A DNA stretch of 64,000 bases from Diphasiastrum complanatum. Taxonomy: Eukaryota > Streptophyta > Lycopodiopsida > Lycopodiales > Lycopodiaceae. The notes beneath the pieces were generated by a model. That model worked only from the letters and a program-made list of their open reading frames with translations, did no database searches and was not told where the DNA came from. Below, piece by piece: positions 47,801 to 58,402 of this stretch. The position numbers and the translations under genes are program-made. The stretch's first letter is position 1. The number at the start of each line of letters is the position of its first letter. The stretch spans positions 14,760,393-14,824,392 of the forward strand of contig CM055106.1 in NCBI GenBank assembly GCA_029204225.1, written 5' to 3'.

Positions 47801-50504
47801 AAGTACATCTATAAGTAAAAACAGTAAACAACCGGGACAAGGAGTAAAAGCTGTAACAAGGCCCCTCCTCCAGCCATCAACCACCAGTTGCTCCCACCCC
47901 GAGCGTTCTTGAGAGGATCAGAAAGGCAAGTGTTGTGACCTTTGCTTCTATGAACCGACCATCCACATCTGCCACACCTCTCACCACATACCACGATCCT
48001 CACAGACATTCCACATTCATTGCGCCTAACATACCTTTTCCACATCATCTGCAGCCGGGGGACCTAACACATCAATGGCATCCCCACCTCCAACAATGCC
48101 ATCATCTACCAGCAGTGCCCCACTTTCCTCAGACCCAAGGGCCAGCTGCTAATGTTCGAGCGGCATCCCCACCCTATCCTCACACATTCAGATCCTCTAC
48201 ACGTTCCACCCATCCATCAAAGTATCGTTCGTTAGTCCTTTGAAAGGGGCAATGATGATTTAGCTGACATGACACTAGTTGACATGTTCTACGGCCTGAT
48301 CTTGTCGTTCACCATAGCAAACACGCCTAATTAGAGACTGAGACTACGCACCACACACCTTAGGGCGTACAACCATGTTGATACACAGTTGCAACAGCTT
48401 AGGTCTGGTTGGGAGGTATTTGGCTACTCCATCATGGCAAATGGATCGACTGACAATCGACCTAGGTCGGTCGTCAACATCCTCATCTCCATGGGCATCA
48501 TGTTCTGGAAGGTAGTGGACGCCTCTCTTGGGGGCCATCCAAGATGGGCAATACATCTTTGAGCAGATTGAGGAAACCATCAGCATGTTGTCCCCACTCG
48601 TGTGGCGCAAATTGTCATAGACAATGCATCATAAATGTTTAACTAGCTATGTTGTGCATACTTTTGGTTTCAAGACTACTCGACGTCGGCATGTGAAAGA
48701 AATTGGAGTACATGGATGCTTGTTCACACAATCAAGACTACTCGACGTCGACATGTGAAAGAAATTGGAGTACATGGATGTTTGTTCACACAAAAAGGCA
48801 CAACAGGCTATCAGTGGAGCAGTGCGAGACGACAATGTTCTGCTACATCAACAGCACGTTATGGGGAGGAGCTCTCGCTCCATCTTGGAGGTGAACACAG
48901 ACAATTGTGTCACAATTCCTATGGACGGGACAAACCAAGCTATGATAGAGCTTCTTCCGTCATCATATAAACTTCTGCAAGCTTTCATTGATATCTCAAA
49001 TCAACAAGCAGATGAGATCATTAGAGCATTACAGACTTCAAATTCTCAAAGCCTTCATTGATAACCTCAAAGTTGAATGAGATCACTAGGCTACTACGTA
49101 CCTTTGAAAAATCATCAACCTTCAGGAAAAAGATATTCATGTGAACTATACCTTGCCTGACTAGAGTTTTCTGAGTTAAAAGACATCAATTGAACAAGGT
49201 ATGATGGCACACCTTAGAAGCGGAGTATCCCAACCTGAAAAAGCACACACAATTATAGTTAGAGGCCTCCTAACGTTGCAAATTATTTTCCTTTCAGATA
49301 CTTAAAGATAGACAAGAAGTATACTCAAATACAAAGAAAGGTTTGGTATCAACAAAGAAGAAAAGATATAACATATGATATGCTGGCATTGTTTTGGCTT
49401 ATAAAAACAAACCCCTTTTAGAAACCAATAATTGCAACCACTTGGATGTGTTCTCAAATTGGAAGATCGTGTAGAACACAGGACCAAAAATCAAGATCTT
49501 TGTCGCCTTCAAAAGAATTTCACAGGCCGAAGATACTACTTACAGGCGAATCATATTCCAACATGATACATGATATTAAACAGACTGATTTTAGTGAGAA
49601 GAATGATAAAGACTACACTGCAAGAATGAACATAAAGATATTGAAAGTAGCCCTGCGGCGAATACTATTGCATCCAGCAGATGCGCCTGATACTGTTAGC
49701 TTTTAAGATCAGTATTCTGAGAATCAGCATGACCAAAGAGGTATCTTATCATCTCGCCCACCCTATCCAGTTGGACCAAAAGGTGAGTCAAATACGAGCG
49801 TTTCCACCATCTTAACAAGTGTGAATGCTCGACTTTTGATCAGTAAACAGAGCGTCCGTGGAAAGACGACGTAAGGGTCGTCCAAAAAAACGGAATTGAC
49901 ATAAAACGGGCGAATGTATCGAGCACAAAACGAGACTTAATGGTTCTTCTTGCAAAAGAGATTTTATGTATTTGCATTTCAAACTGGAAATGTCCTTTCT
50001 AGCTCCCATTGTAGTCTACCTTTTCCAACCATTTCAACGATTTGCGTCAGCCCAACAATCCAAAATGCGGAAGAAATTCAGAATGAGCCAGAAAAACACT
50101 CAATTCACTGACATTTTGGCACTACGAAGCTCTTGCTCAAATAAACCTCTGATAGATCACAACATTTTCTGTCTCGAGCTTGCATGTAGCACAAGAGTCC
50201 TATCAGAGAAGGCAGGAACAGAAGAAGCAACGATTCAACACAAGAAACACGCAACAACGATGGAAGAGACGCCACCATCAATCAATCAGCCAGCCTGCAG
50301 TAAGATATCAGCAATTACTGCAGCACATTACGTACCGAAGACGTCTGAGATCAAAATGACAGCAGCAGCAGAAGTGTTGGTGCTATTAACCACATATACT
50401 CCCAGATCCCGCCACCTCTCTTCCTTCCCTGCTGCTCCTGTTGCCGATGATGCATGATCGCTAGGTGGGGCTGGCACGCAGCAGGCGGCATCGCTCGAAG
50501 CCAT
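37523..50504 (-). CDS. Dienelactone hydrolase family protein (spliced, 7 exons, 249 aa)
   Basis: I joined seven exons on the minus strand: 50504-50336, 49234-49213, 41944-41809, 41565-41475, 41364-41275, 38448-38348 and 37663-37523. All introns are GT-AG and the total is 750 nt. The product is an alpha/beta hydrolase of the dienelactone hydrolase (carboxymethylenebutenolidase) family, likely soluble, with no signal peptide. Key parts are ILISDVFGWDTPLLRKLADK (about 49-68), AAGYLVVVPDVLHDDPF, the nucleophile Cys137 in GVAGFCWGA, Asp183 in AILAAEID, and His216 in EVAHGWTIRY. The length fits the family (about 240). The family usually has GFCWGG; here the last residue is Ala. The natural substrate in plants is not established. 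The ATG at 50504 is the first in frame after a CT-rich leader. The largest intron (7.3 kb) is full of transposon relics. Confidence 0.88.
38449..41274 (-). other. Intron 5 of the hydrolase gene
   Basis: A 2.8-kb intron with no recognised gene. It holds the GA microsatellite and AT-rich sequence. Splice ends are gtaaat..ccgcag. Confidence 0.7.
38829..38882. repeat. (GA)n microsatellite in intron 5
   Basis: About 27 GA units inside the intron between exons 5 and 6 of the hydrolase gene. Confidence 0.95.
45009..46389 (+). pseudogene. Ty3/gypsy RNase H-integrase relic in intron 2
   Basis: The plus strand reads FQMDASNVGVGANFHQDGGV (RNase H start with D-A-S), then in broken frames QSLHHLYTSK, SNRQLIWLPF and ATQQPMPCLTS-like remnants of the RNase H end and tether. 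Some 900 bp of decayed integrase-like or spacer sequence follow, ending in the polypurine tract AAGGGGGGAAGAA just before an LTR at 46390. The element is antisense to the hydrolase gene and non-functional. Confidence 0.72.
46390..46985 (+). mobile_element. Gypsy 3' LTR in intron 2
   Basis: It starts TGTTACGTCC directly after a polypurine tract, typical of gypsy LTRs. A TATA-like TCTATATATTCC lies near 46665. The 3' end is not fixed; ATTACATCA near 46985 is a possible terminus. Confidence 0.6.
46845..46975 (+). repeat. Degenerate TTTAGGG-like array
   Basis: The stretch contains many variants of the plant telomere unit, such as TTTAGGG, TTTAGAG, TTTAGTG, TTTACGA and TTTAAGG, with two adjacent TTTAGGG near 46962. 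It is inside or at the edge of the LTR. Confidence 0.55.
47030..48610 (+). pseudogene. hAT transposase relic (BED finger plus DUF659)
   Basis: At about 47050-47180 the plus strand reads AKCWRCRFCHIHYSSMLTKV followed by RAHLVNT and GIRRCHMVP. This resembles the BED zinc finger of hAT transposases, with C-x2-C and a later H. A Ser/Pro-rich linker with tandem repeats follows. At 48245-48590 come DMFYGLILSFTIANTP, LQQLRSGWEVFGYSIMANGS and TDNRPRSVVNILISMGIMF plus WKVVDAS, matching the DUF659 part next to the catalytic domain. A stop near 48330 and lost frames show decay. The catalytic core and C-terminal dimerisation region are not seen. Confidence 0.65.
47558..47713. repeat. About 78-bp tandem duplication in the hAT linker
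   Basis: Two units, each with tgtcactcat..ggaccaa.tgtcccagtgagcat and ending near a GTTGACTAGTCAAC or TTGACCGGTCAAC palindrome, occur at about 47558-47637 and 47638-47713. Confidence 0.8.
48670..48793. repeat. 62-bp tandem duplication
   Basis: A unit starting TCAAGACTACTCGACGTCG occurs at 48670-48731 and 48732-48793 with only two mismatches. Confidence 0.95.
49213..49234 (-). other. 22-nt microexon (exon 2) of the dienelactone hydrolase gene
   Basis: The exon is preceded by tttttcag and followed by gtgtgcc. It completes the Gly codon left by exon 1, encodes WDTPLL, and gives two bases of Arg finished by exon 3. It restores the conserved DVFG..xxxLRKLADK stretch and keeps the frame, which is strong evidence that it is real. 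Confidence 0.85.
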
Positions 50505-50543
50505 GACAGACGCACCTCTTCTCCTGCAATTGAAGAATACGAA

Positions 50544-50546
<3 letters not shown>

Positions 50547-50575
<29 letters not shown>
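50547..50575. repeat. (CT)n repeat in the hydrolase 5' leader
   Basis: A 29-bp CT run about 45 bp upstream of the hydrolase ATG, read as GA on the coding strand. GA-rich leaders are common in plant 5' UTRs. Confidence 0.9.
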
Positions 50576-50578
<3 letters not shown>

Positions 50579-50846
50579 TCTGTGCCTTTGTTATCAGATC
50601 TGCCTCCCGCCTTTCTCCTTCTAACGTTCGTCAACAAACCAAAAACAGAGAGAGACAGCGAGAGGACGGATGGGTCTTAATGGCACGATATTTTGTATGC
50701 TCAATCACTTAGATTTTGCCAAGTGGCAAGTATGCCACTTGGACTTTAATCGACCGTTGCTTTCTGAGGACGTGGCAATATCTGAACTTCACATCAATAT
50801 CCAAGGTTGGGTGAATTTTCTTAGTTCCCGTGCCATTAAGATCCGA

Positions 50847-50849
<3 letters not shown>

Positions 50850-50884
<35 letters not shown>
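50850..50884. repeat. (GA)n microsatellite upstream of the hydrolase gene
   Basis: About 17 GA units some 350 bp upstream of the start codon. Confidence 0.95.
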
Positions 50885-50886
<2 letters not shown>

Positions 50887-50959
50887 AGTGAGTGAGTGTT
50901 GTTCATTAATTTTGATATGAAAAGAATAAACTTGGGGTGCTAAGGTGCTAACACAATTT

Positions 50960-51280
50960 CTAAATTATGTATTATGGAATGGTCGGGGGCAGAGGCCAGT
51001 TTGCTCAGTTCAGCTTTTCAAAAGATTTTAGGCTTCGCCCCTAAAAAATTTTGGAAAGCTGAACCGGGACCTGTGCCCGGCCCATTCCATTGCGTAATGG
51101 ATTGTTGGACCTTTTTTAGACCAGTCTGACGTTGCCATGTGGCAAGCAACAGGCCTGACGACACCTGATGCATAGGCAGAATCAACAATTTTTTTTAAAA
51201 AAAAAACATATGACTATTCTGCTTTTTAATGAGACAAATAAATGGGCAGAATAGTTAGTCACCAACAATCCATTACGTTC
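50960..51280. mobile_element. Nested foldback (MITE-like) structure
   Basis: Two inverted-repeat systems adjoin. The first pairs ATGGAATGGTCGGGGGCAGAGG near 50975 with the complement of CCCGGCCCATTCCAT near 51085, with TTCAGCTTT in both arms. The second has ends CGTAATGGATTGTTGG (51093) and CCAACAATCCATTACG (51263), a perfect 16-bp inverted pair enclosing about 187 bp, with a further internal pair GACTATTCTG/CAGAATAGT. No coding sequence is present. Confidence 0.6.
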
Positions 51281-52737
51281 ATTTTTATCACCGTGTTGAT
51301 TTTAAAATTAAAAAATGTACTGGGTATCTTTGATGAGGAGGCTCGTTACTGGTGGTAGCAAGTTGAGCAACCGGAGCAATGAAACTTGCCATAAGACATT
51401 ACCCAGCCATCAGATAAAGGATACCTTACGTAGCACTTGTAGATGGATAGAACGCTTCTGTGAGGCCATGTTGTGGCATGTAATGAGGCTCCTCCTAACC
51501 AACCACAACATGCTACGTGTATGTTTTCCCCCTTCACAACTACTACAAACCAAGTTGATTGATTACTTGGGAGAAGCTTCGCTTTGAGAAGAAAAAAAAT
51601 AAAAGAAAACAAAAATTGCTTAATTTTTTTATAAAAAAAAAAACTCATTTTAATGCTCAATCTCATGTAAGATTAACATTTCGGCTTTTACAAAATTCTC
51701 ACAATAAGTTACTCTATCACATCAAAGGTAAAAATGTAAAAATGTGTGGATGTCTAAAGCGCAAAAGAGAGAGAACAACTACATTATCCAATATAAAGCC
51801 AAAATCAAATAAATTTAGCATCAGTCCAAATAATTTGTATGAGCATTTATTATGCACAAATATATGTGATGCGTAAAGGAGTATTCTCATACTAAACTAC
51901 ATAGCATCTTTGGATTGGCATATTTCAAACTATGCCTAATACAGCGTGATGGCCCACCCTCATCCAAGAGTAATGAAGGCCTCCACCACTCTTGAATGAT
52001 GGCCACCACAAGACATGCCATGCATTTGGCAATGAGCTCGTTGAAGGGGTGGGTTTGAAACTGAGTCATTGTGATATGAATCTTTGTCTTACCCAACTCA
52101 AAATCATTGGCCTTCATGTTCACATCCAATCAAATGTATTATGGAAGCCACCCAATAAGGACTTCCGAAAATTTTAAGCAAGGCCTGAAAATGCCCAACA
52201 ACACTCATTGTGTAATTGGTTATATATGGCATATTCTCACATGACTATTATGAAACATAATAGGCATCCATGTTTGTGAAATTCAAATTATAAAACATAA
52301 GAGGCATCTATACTTTTGTAGAGTGCAATTCTTCCATGTATTATGGCATCCGAATTTTTTACCCATGTGACCACAAAAAAAAAATAGTAGATTATGTTAA
52401 TAAAAGACCTAAACATGGGCCTAATCTACCATATACTAGTTATTTCTGGTTTTGCACTAATAATGACAGTATTAGCCTTTTTATTGCTCCCTAGTAGGAA
52501 CGATACCCGTTTATACTACAAATATCAATCATTTTGTTGTTAGTATGCCGCGACACCAAGCATAACGTTGAAATCATAATGCAAATATGCATTTGAACAC
52601 TACCTTGTATCATATACATGGGCAGCCATGGTAACCCAATCTCTGATGTGATACACATGATCAAACAACAGCAACAATTATATAAAGAGTATATTCCATC
52701 AACATTGAAGGATCTACAAGTATTTTTCTCTTCATTC
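51281..52737. other. Unassigned stretch
   Basis: No recognisable protein frame or RNA gene was found; oligo-A runs are present near 51590-51640. Confidence 0.45.
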
Positions 52738-52853
52738 GTGAAACCAAATAATGCTTCTTGGTTTCCAAGGGGAGGCTCGAACCTGGGACCAAAGAAACTT
52801 TGGATGCCAAGCCAACCAACTGAGCCAACCCCGTTGGGTGAAACCAAATAATG
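52738..52853 (-). mobile_element. tRNA-derived SINE-like insertion with 16-bp target duplications
   Basis: An 84-bp insert (52754-52837) is flanked by identical direct repeats GTGAAACCAAATAATG at 52738-52753 and 52838-52853. On the minus strand the insert has a pol III A box, TGGCTCAGTTGG, and a B box, GGTTCGAGCCT, with tRNA-like spacing and ends that pair (GGGG/CCCC). It looks like the tRNA head of a SINE or a retro-copied tRNA pseudogene. There is no clear poly-A or tail domain. The cloverleaf is imperfect, so it is unlikely to be a working tRNA gene. Confidence 0.75.
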
Positions 52854-54759
52854 GCAAAGCCACAAGAATTTACACAATTGCATAGAGTCCCACGCATTGA
52901 TTCCTAAGACTTTAAAGCAATGTAACTCACATGAAAGTGCCATGGTGGGGCAATAAATTTTTGAAATTCATGAAATTTCAAAAGCATTTTATTGCGCTAA
53001 AAATCCTATAAATAACTAGGAGGGTATGTCATAGCCTATAAAAAGTGAAAATTTGTGAGCTATTACAATCATTCATCCTGAAAATGAAATGTTTTGCAAA
53101 TCCTTCATGCTTGGGAAGAAATTCTTTGGTGACCCCTGCACCAGGTAAAATGGTTGCTCAATTGTGGCCTTGCCATAATTTTATGCCTATTTTACCCAAT
53201 GCAAAGGTGGCTAAAAATTCTATCATCTAATACATTAAGGTATCATATCTAGGAAACAAGCTTAAATATGTTACTTATTCAAGGAAAGAGACACAGTCAA
53301 CTAGCCCCCGTGATTCCAAATAGTATATGTATGGTTGCCATCCATGATTCATATTTATATGGGGCTTGAAGCACCGAAACTATTTTGGACTTTTAGACTT
53401 GCACGCTTAGTCCCTATCACATTTTTCAAGTCATGGGGACCCACACAAGATCGAGAATTGAAAAACCTAGACTATCTTGGCTTCAAGACAAGGATAAATG
53501 ATTAATTTGTTTTAATTCTTTTTTTCTTTCTTTCTAGAACTCCCTCTCCTCGTCATAACATATGTCATGATTAGAGGGCAAGGGGGAATGTTCATGAGAT
53601 TGAAGACTCAAGTTCTAAACTCTTGTGGCCACTTAAACTCATAAATGATTGTTCAACTACTCATGTCAACAAACTTCTACGTATAGATTGCTTGATTTGG
53701 AAGGCTTGGAATTTGAAACTTGCAATGCGTGTAAATAGACAAGAGACATTGGAAGTAAAGACAAACAGATGTAATCCAAAGTCAATGATTGGGCCAACCC
53801 TTTAGTTTGAAGGTCATATTTCATAGGAGAGTCAAACTTTTGAAACTTTCCTAAAATACAGCAAAGTTATAGTTAGAAAGACTTGAAAGTTTGTTACTTT
53901 CCTAATTGAAATGTAAAGACGCACTCACAAGTCAATAGGAAAGATCAATACAAGAAACCCTTTTGATTGAAAATGAAAGTTAGCCTCTCAATTTCAATTT
54001 GGTCTTGGGGATGCTCTTGGTGCATGAGGTAGAGCATAGTTTGAATAAAGAATATCAAGGAGATGGTGGAGGTGCTTAGTTTGTGCTAGAAAGTCTAGGT
54101 TTAAACTCTTTGTGTGCAATTTGTATGTATATGGTATCCTTGACTGGGGTTACGAATACCAAAATCTAGTGGCATGCACAATGAGGTATATGGTTCATAT
54201 ACAACCATATAAGTCACTCTAGTTATGATTGCCTTGTGTAGTTAAGAAGCAAGAGCCAAAACAAGTTGTCATGCTTAGATCCTCGTTCTTTTAGTTTGCT
54301 TAAAATAACATGTGCATGTGCCTATTGTTTGGAGCTGCCTAGCAAGTGTGTGAATGTAAAAGATTGTTTTGCTCTCCTCCCCCTATTCACTAGTGCCTTA
54401 CATTTACATGGTGGGCTATGACTACATCCAAATTGATAAATGCATGTGGAAGTACAAGGTCAACCTGCCACAAGTTGCAACATGAGCTCGCCCCAAGGAA
54501 TGTCAACAAGATTGTGAAAGATTATGAAAATACCAACTTAGGCCAATGTGTTATTGTCAAAGATTTGCAAATGGCAACTTAGGCCAACATTGCAAATGTT
54601 AGCTTAGGCCAATGTGGTATTGTTCACATTATGGGCATTTGTGCATATCGTATTGTAAAGTGCCAAATTAAGCCAATATGTAAGGCCAACTTAGCAAGAT
54701 AACATTGTGCAAACTTTAGCCTCAAGTTACCTCTCTGGAGTGCTACACAAGTCATTACA
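52854..54759. other. Unassigned stretch, possible copia LTR part
   Basis: No frame with a recognised domain. At 54520-54690 the phrase ACTTAGGCCAA recurs several times, in what could be the LTR of the copia relic to the right, but no primer site, polypurine tract or second copy was found to prove it. Confidence 0.35.
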
Positions 54760-55880
54760 TTCTATTGTGCTGAATAGTGCTCTGGCTATTACATTTGATC
54801 ACAGTGGGCTTACTCTGCGGGATTCCAATGTCTTCCATCATCCTCCTCAACCAAACTGCCTCCTATGTAGCTGAACATAGAGCTTTGTACTTTGCTTTTG
54901 TGGTAGAAAAAGCAATTGTGTCATGCTTCTTAATAGACCAAAAAAACACACCATTACCAATGTGAAAATATATTTTGTGATGGATCTTTTGTGATCTACA
55001 CAGCCTACCCAATCTGAATCTACGAAGCCTTGCAAAACTAATAAAGTCAAATGTCTCTCATATTTCAATCCATGGGTTAGTGTCCCCTTTACATAATGAA
55101 AAATTTTCTTCGTTGTTTTACAATGAATCTCCCTAGGAGTAGCCACGAATTGACTCATGACACTTATAGCATAGCTTATATTAGGACAAGTAGTTGTGAG
55201 ATAAATCAGTGAACCAACTAATTGACGAAACAAACTAGCATCAACTAGTGCACTCTCATTCTATAGATAGGTTTTTATCAACCTCCATAGGTGTAGACAT
55301 TGGCTTACTGTTGCACATCTTGGAATGTCTCAAAACTTTGTTCACATACTTTGTTTGTGTTAGTGCGATGGTATCACGTCTTTGCTAGATTTCCACTCCC
55401 AAATAGTAGTGCGTCAGACTAAGACCAATCATATCAAAGATGGAGAATACATCCTTCTTGATTGCACTAACCAAATTATCATCATTATCTGTGATTATGA
55501 GGTTGTCTATGTACAACACAATCAGTGTGATGCTAGTAGAGTCACAAGCAAAGTAGTAAAGATCGAAATCTGAAGAAGTGTGTATTAGACTTCTACATAA
55601 GAGATATTCATCGAAGTGGCTACACCAAGCATGTGATGCTTGCTTTAATCCATACAAGGCCTTCTTTAATCTACATACCTTATCTTCCATGCCATGTATG
55701 ATAGAACCACTAAGTTGCTCTGTGTACACTTCTTCTTCAAGTTTAGCATTCGGAAAAAAAAAAACTTTACGTCCATTTGATGTAGATTCCATCCGAATAT
55801 TGCCACTAAGGCAATCACCATGCAAATTGTGTTTGACTTAGCCACAGGAGCGAAGGTCTCTTCATAGTCAATGCCCATAC
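54760..55880 (-). pseudogene. Ty1/copia RT and RNase H relic
   Basis: Minus-strand frames read MGIDYEETFAPVAKSNTI, FGWNLHQMDVKFFFF (family: D-V-K-T-A-F-L-N-G), VCRLKKALYGLKQASHAWC, VLYIDNLIITDND (family: Y-V-D-D, here Y-I-D-N), SLTHYYLGVEI, then LVGSLIYLTTTCPNISYAIS, KKIFHYVKGTLTHG, GFVDSDWVGCVDHKRSITKY and QKQSTKLYVQ. The order is complete from RT to RNase H. A run of As has disrupted the D-V-K motif, and the catalytic box has an Asn, so it is dead. It continues the integrase at 56546-57073. Confidence 0.85.
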
Positions 55881-57073
55881 TCTACGCATAGCCCTTCACT
55901 ACAAGCCTTGTCTTATGTTTTGCAATAGTTCCATCGACATTGTACTTTGTCTTGTATACCTATTTGTTGCCAATGGGTCTCTTGCCCTTTGGAAGATCCA
56001 CTATCTCCCAAGTGTCATGGTGTTTGATGGAATCAATCTCCTCCTACATTGCTTTCTACCATATCTCTTGATCCTTAGCCTCCTCAAAGCAAGAGGGTTC
56101 AGTACATGAAATGATGTTGCTCATGAGCACGAGATTTACTCGAAACCTGTCAGATTCCGTCTTCTCTCTCATGGAACGTCGTAGCTCTCCCTCCTGGCTA
56201 GACTCGGCAACTTCCCCTTCCTTGTCACTCATAAGCTTCGTATACCACTTAGGTAATTTTCGTTGAGGTGATCCACTTCAAGATAGGTGACTAGGAATCC
56301 CAAGGTGCATGATTTTCCTTCCTTTTGTCACCTGCAACTTTGGTCTTTTGTAATCCAATGGTTTTGTTTATCACTCTCCATCTCATCTGAAAATGGGAGG
56401 AGTACCACATGTTCTTCATCCTCATCCTTATGATCTTCTTGTGGTGATGTAGTTGCTTCATCATCATTGAGAAGCTTGGATAGTTCATCACTACTCATTT
56501 CTTCATCTCCAAACCTATGGATCTCATCAAACAAAACATCATGATTTATGTGCATGTGTTGCACAAGTGGATCATAGCATCTATATCCCTTAGTTCATCA
56601 TACCCTATAAATATGCACTTCAAGGCCTTCACCTGCATTTTGGTCCTTTCACTCTTGGGTATGGTGACATACATGCGGCATCCAAATACTCGCAACCCAT
56701 CTCTTCTAGGTTTTTGACCACTGAATGTTTCTTCGGGTGTGTGATTAGGTATTGATGGGCTTCTATTTTGCAAGAACACAACAGTTTTAACGGCTTCGGC
56801 CCATAAAGAATTAGTAATGCCCATATGTGCCATAATCTTACTAGACCTTTGCCTCATCCCTTGCACGAGTGGCAACGAGATAATAATGCTCAAAGCTTTC
56901 GCTTGGACTAGATTCTGCTGCAAACCTCCTACTTCTTGATCCATCAAAACTTCAAAAGCTTTGCATATCTTAGTGATATGCGACCCCCGTTCACTATACT
57001 TCTTCATGCCCTCCAGACACTTCTTGAATTCTTTATAGGCGATTTTCCTCCATGGAACCAGTATTCCTTTCAA
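55881..57073 (-). pseudogene. Ty1/copia integrase relic
   Basis: Frames give MKGILVPWRKIAYKEFKKC, a stretch resembling the GQAEALSII-type Glu helix (LVQAKALSIIISLPLVQGM), ITNSLWAEAVKTVVFLQNRS, NHTPEETFSGQKPRRDGLRV, FGCRMYVTIPKSERTKMQVK and ALKCIFIGYDELRD. These are the C-terminal half of copia integrase. A linker rich in Asp/Glu follows (56564-56328). The HHCC finger and the first part of the core are missing: the sequence changes at about 57075 to unrelated DNA, so the element is 5'-truncated. Confidence 0.82.
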
Positions 57074-57148
57074 AGCAGTTTGGATCAGTGCAAAAATTCT
57101 GACCGAGATATACTGGCCAGTATATCATCCAAAAATCATCTGGTTCAT

Positions 57149-57556
57149 TCATTTGCCCAAAGCACGCAACGCCAGTGGCTGGCAAAGACTCAGCTTATAT
57201 CCTTGCTCCTTGTTGAAAACATCTGCGGGGAAAAAGTCGATCATTTGCACTGAGGGAACATTTGGTATGTCACAATCCACCGACAATCCGATGGTGTCAC
57301 CAAACATCTGCTCGGTGATCAGAATATTCACGTTGCGTACTTGGGTAAAGCCATGCTCTTCTGATTCCCTCCATATATTATCAAGAAATTCAATTGTCGC
57401 ATCCTCCACGATCTTGTTAGGATTGAATTGTTGGAGATGATCCAATCTCAACTCTCTCAGATAGTCCTGAATTATAGAGCTCCTGATCGCTGCTCGTTTA
57501 ATAAACTTGGAACCCTTACTAATCATTTCGTCGTCTATTCGTGAATGCTTGTACAC
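57149..57556 (-). CDS. Unrecognised ORF, 135 codons
   Basis: I do not recognise this protein. It is soluble, with no membrane segment, mixed charge and some helical character (KFIKRAAIRSSIIQDYLREL, then VEDATIEFLDNIWRESEEHG). It lies between the truncated copia and CC-ORF copy 4, on the same strand as both. It might be a gag-like or accessory ORF of the element carrying CC-ORF copy 4, or the 3' part of something longer. Open length alone is modest support. Confidence 0.35.
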   Translation of the reverse strand: MYKHSRIDDEMISKGSKFIKRAAIRSSIIQDYLRELRLDHLQQFNPNKIVEDATIEFLDNIWRESEEHGFTQVRNVNILITEQMFGDTIGLSVDCDIPNVPSVQMIDFFPADVFNKEQGYKLSLCQPLALRALGK

Positions 57557-58402
57557 GATCGTAGCAATTTGTAATACAAGAAGTTCTAATTAGCAAGTAA
57601 GTGTGAAATAGAGAAATGCCTTTTTAACCCGTTAGTTATCTTCCAACCACCATCGTATATCCCGCTCGCCTATTGCATGAAGACACATCACTACCGACTA
57701 TCGTACCCATCCCGATTACTACCCAATGACTTCCTTAAATGTGATGTCATGTCTCACACTCAAAAAAAATAATCCAAGGACCGTAAGAATCGAACCACGA
57801 CATGGAACCGTAACAAATAGATCGTAAAAACTGCAATATCCAACTAATCCTAAAAATTGCAACATAAAACTATCACAAGTCATTCTAATGAAATCGGAAT
57901 CATCGAAAATTCACAATACTCGCACTCCATTGTTGAAGTAATCCACCCCACATCGTTGGAAATCGTAAAAACCGCAATAGCGGGCCGCAGAACCACCTTT
58001 CAGTGGAAACATAACCCCGTAATATTCCCTCTAGGCTACAAAACAAACTACTCGTCGATAACCAACTTAGTTATAATTACAACCAATACTATGCACCCAA
58101 CCCAGACAAAACATCTACCAATTGTTATCAGTTTTTTCATGACTTCACTCTTATAGTTATATGTCATTACCATTACTTGGTACCCCAATTCTACGTTTAC
58201 AAAACAATTCTTACTATGCAGTAGAAAGGAAATTCACAACCTGTGACACATACATTTGAAACACTATTGTGTGATCTACATTTTACACAAACATACAAGA
58301 TTGATGCATAGTTGGTACGAAACATCTTGCTTAAGGATACAAACAAGTGCTTTGTTCTAATCTACTTGCTTATGATTTCAATTATTCCATATAAGGTAAT
58401 TA
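57557..58402. other. Non-coding stretch, possible LTR of CC-ORF copy 4
   Basis: It follows the end of CC-ORF copy 4 on the minus strand, where an LTR is expected. No duplicate was found to define ends. No recognisable coding sequence. Confidence 0.35.

Larger units (their letters stand above)
41945..49212 (-). other. Intron 2 of the hydrolase gene, 7.3 kb
   Basis: Bounded by gtgtgc at the microexon side and tgcttgcag at exon 3. About 42000-44990 contains nothing recognised. A plus-strand gypsy remnant with LTR and a hAT remnant fill most of 45000-48610. Confidence 0.7.

Noticed and set aside
48703-49061. Plus-strand frames downstream of the hAT relic as a separate gene
   Set aside because: They arise mainly from the 62-bp duplication and have no recognised domain; they lie inside an intron of the hydrolase gene on the opposite strand.
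57770-57800. B-box-like GGTTCGATTC on the minus strand, possible tRNA
   Set aside because: No A box at the right distance and no cloverleaf could be drawn.
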